Origin: Lamprobacter sp046541315
GTDB lineage: Bacteria; Pseudomonadota; Gammaproteobacteria; Chromatiales; Chromatiaceae
Length of the DNA: 8,785 nucleotides
Assembly: GCF_046541315.1 (NCBI RefSeq)
Contig: NZ_JBKHDN010000117.1
Span: forward strand, 1 to 8,785
Reading direction: 5' to 3'
Shown here: positions 7,800-8,785 of the stretch, in pieces
Layout of the letters: every line of letters begins with the position of its first letter
Position numbering within the stretch: position 1 is the first letter of the stretch
Translations under genes and position numbers: made by a program
Notes under the pieces: model-generated
Databases searched by the model: none
Told to the model about the DNA's origin: nothing
The model's input: only the letters and a program-made list of their open reading frames with translations

Positions 7800-8369
7800 T
7801 CAATGCCCCTTGGCATCCGGACTGAGCGCCGACGGGTGCGTCTCGACGCCCTGCGTGTCGCAGCGATCGGCTTGTTGTCCCGATCGGGTGCTCGCTTGGC
7901 CGCGCCAGCGCCGCAACAAGGCCTGGATCTGGCTGATCGCCTCCGGCACCGCCGCGGCCACCGGGGGGGTGAGCTGATCGCCCCAGTCGACCTGTTGGGG
8001 CTCGATGCCGATCAAGGCGCGTTGGGCGGGGAGGCTGTCGGTCAAGCGGGCGATATCGAACAGGTCGGCGAGACTGACCTCGTGCACGCTCTTGGCGTGC
8101 TGGCTGAGTTGGCGATCCATGGCCGCGCCCTCGAACAGCCGCACGCTGCCGGGCGGGTCGCCCATCGCGGCGGCGTCGACGACGATCAGGCGCGCGGCAT
8201 CGCCGATCGGCCCGGCGAGGGTGAAGCTCAGGGTGCCGCCATCGTAGAGCCGAAGGTCGGGATCGGCGGCGGCGATAGGCGCCAACGCGTGCAGCACGGC
8301 GGCGCCGACCGCCTCGTCGCTGAGCAGGATGTTGCCGAGACCAAGGATCAGGGTGCCGGTGCCGGGCAT
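7800..8369 (-). CDS. hynD: Hydrogenase maturation protease HynD/HupD (peptidase family M52)
   Basis: Nickel-sensing endopeptidase that removes the C-terminal extension of the hydrogenase large subunit after nickel insertion, acting in the cytoplasm before export. Of 189 residues, the N-terminal GLGNILLSDEAVG (10-22) is the family signature. The three nickel-contacting residues are E19, D65 (LIVVDAAAMG) and H96 (KSVHEV), each exactly three positions later than E16, D62 and H93 of E. coli HybD. IGIEPQQVDWGDQLTPPV near 120-137 is also typical. The protein ends with an Arg-, Gln- and Ser-rich tail of roughly 35 residues beyond the usual 155-165, probably disordered. AGAGG precedes the ATG. It is the first minus-strand gene here and divergent from hypC. 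Its natural substrate is presumably HynL, whose cleavage site DPCIACAVH/LSD is intact in the same locus. Confidence 0.93.
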   Translation of the reverse strand: MPGTGTLILGLGNILLSDEAVGAAVLHALAPIAAADPDLRLYDGGTLSFTLAGPIGDAARLIVVDAAAMGDPPGSVRLFEGAAMDRQLSQHAKSVHEVSLADLFDIARLTDSLPAQRALIGIEPQQVDWGDQLTPPVAAAVPEAISQIQALLRRWRGQASTRSGQQADRCDTQGVETHPSALSPDAKGH

Positions 8370-8543
8370 GGCGGTGCCTCTGCTGAGTGAGTCAAGGTGA
8401 GTCGGGAGGGTGCCCTGCGGTCACCGGTAACGGCGGGGCATGCACGGGCGCATCGGCCGGCGGATTGATGTCGGCCGCTTGCGATGGGGCAGGCCCGCGG
8501 CTTAGCCTCGCGCATTGGCATCCTCATGACGGAGACGCGGCCC
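8370..8543. promoter_or_regulatory. Divergent intergenic region between hynD and hypC
   Basis: These 174 bp must hold the start signals for hynD (leftward) and hypC (rightward). Visible elements are a near-palindrome GTCACCGGTAAC (8420-8431, one mismatched pair), a direct repeat GTGAGTC at 8387 and 8397, and two TCGGCCG copies at 8453 and 8471. No good sigma-70 pair and no sigma-54 GG-N10-GC promoter could be assigned on either strand. The elements are weak and only suggestive. Confidence 0.4.
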
Positions 8544-8783
8544 ATGTGCATGGGTATCCCAATGCAGATACGCGAGATCAACGGCCTTGGCGCGCGCTGC
8601 GCGGCCAAGGGGGTCGAGCGCGAGGTGAGCCTGTTGATGCTCGACCCGGACGAGCTGGCGGTCGGGGATTTCGTCGTCGTCCACCTCGGCCACGCGATCG
8701 AGCGGATTTCCGCCGAGCGCGCGGCGGATGCCTGGTCGGTCTATGACGAGATCCTGGCCGCCGAGGCACAGCCGCCGGGCTGA
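8544..8783 (+). CDS. hypC: Hydrogenase maturation chaperone HypC/HupF family
   Basis: Small chaperone that, with HypD, carries the iron of the active site during attachment of its CN and CO ligands and hands it to the large-subunit precursor. The 79 residues start MCMGIPMQI, the family N-terminus in which Cys2 binds the HypD/iron unit after the Met is removed. H47 in VVVHLGHAI matches the conserved His of E. coli HypC. The open frame reaches back to 8484, but Cys2 must be N-terminal, which fixes the start at 8544; GGAG at 8531-8534, 9 bases upstream, agrees. It is shorter than E. coli HypC (90 residues), lacking part of the tail. The gene points away from the hyn operon and may be the first of a hyp set to the right (hypD, hypE), which the window does not show. 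Confidence 0.93.
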   Translation: MCMGIPMQIREINGLGARCAAKGVEREVSLLMLDPDELAVGDFVVVHLGHAIERISAERAADAWSVYDEILAAEAQPPG

Positions 8784-8785
8784 GC

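Noticed and set aside
8484..8543. Upstream starts for hypC (8484 or 8526)
   Set aside because: HypC needs Cys at position 2 after Met, met only by the ATG at 8544.
8370..8543. Sigma-54 promoter for the hydrogenase genes
   Set aside because: No GG-N10-GC pair with flanking consensus was found on either strand.

Overview
The window looks like part of the chromosome of a GC-rich gammaproteobacterium, most likely a purple sulfur bacterium (Chromatiaceae, of the Thiocapsa/Allochromatium/Thiocystis kind). The main reason is the gene order small subunit - isp1 - isp2 - large subunit of a membrane-bound [NiFe]-hydrogenase, the signature layout of the Hyn/Hyd (Isp-type, group 1e) enzymes known from those phototrophs. 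A PomA/PomB-type flagellar stator next door fits a motile gammaproteobacterium. The taxonomic placement is inferred from gene content, not from a marker gene.

Layout, left to right. (1) Positions 1-2096, minus strand: flagellar stator genes pomA (complete) and pomB (open at the left edge of the window). After its peptidoglycan-binding domain, pomB carries an unusual acidic tail made of 36-residue tandem repeats, encoded by nearly identical 108-bp DNA repeats. (2) 2097-2347: a 251-bp gap with a very strong G-quadruplex motif (four G runs, single-C loops) held inside a 6-bp inverted repeat, just past the end of the hydrogenase operon. (3) 2348-7713, minus strand: hupH-like, hynS, isp1, isp2, hynL, tightly packed; the last four genes overlap by 1 or 4 bases. 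(4) 7714-7799: a short AT-rich gap with a 7-bp palindrome and a weak FNR-like match. (5) 7800-8369, minus strand: hynD, the nickel-dependent maturation protease. (6) 8370-8543: a divergent intergenic region. (7) 8544-8783, plus strand: hypC, a hydrogenase maturation chaperone that ends two bases before the window does.

How the genes work together. HynS is exported through the Tat pathway together with its folded partner HynL, giving a periplasm-facing H2-oxidising or H2-evolving heterodimer. Isp1 (NarI/DsrM-like membrane cytochrome b) and Isp2 (DsrK/HdrD-like cytoplasmic iron-sulfur protein) should carry electrons between HynSL, the quinone pool and a cytoplasmic thiol/disulfide or sulfur partner. 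HynD removes the 15-residue C-terminal tail of HynL once the active site is assembled, HypC helps build the Fe(CN)2CO group, and the HupH-like protein probably assists small-subunit or cluster maturation. No gene appears frameshifted. The best candidates for something undescribed are the PomB repeat tail and the G-quadruplex/stem element after hynL; the hydrogenase locus itself is a recognisable system with an uncommon arrangement of its maturation genes.
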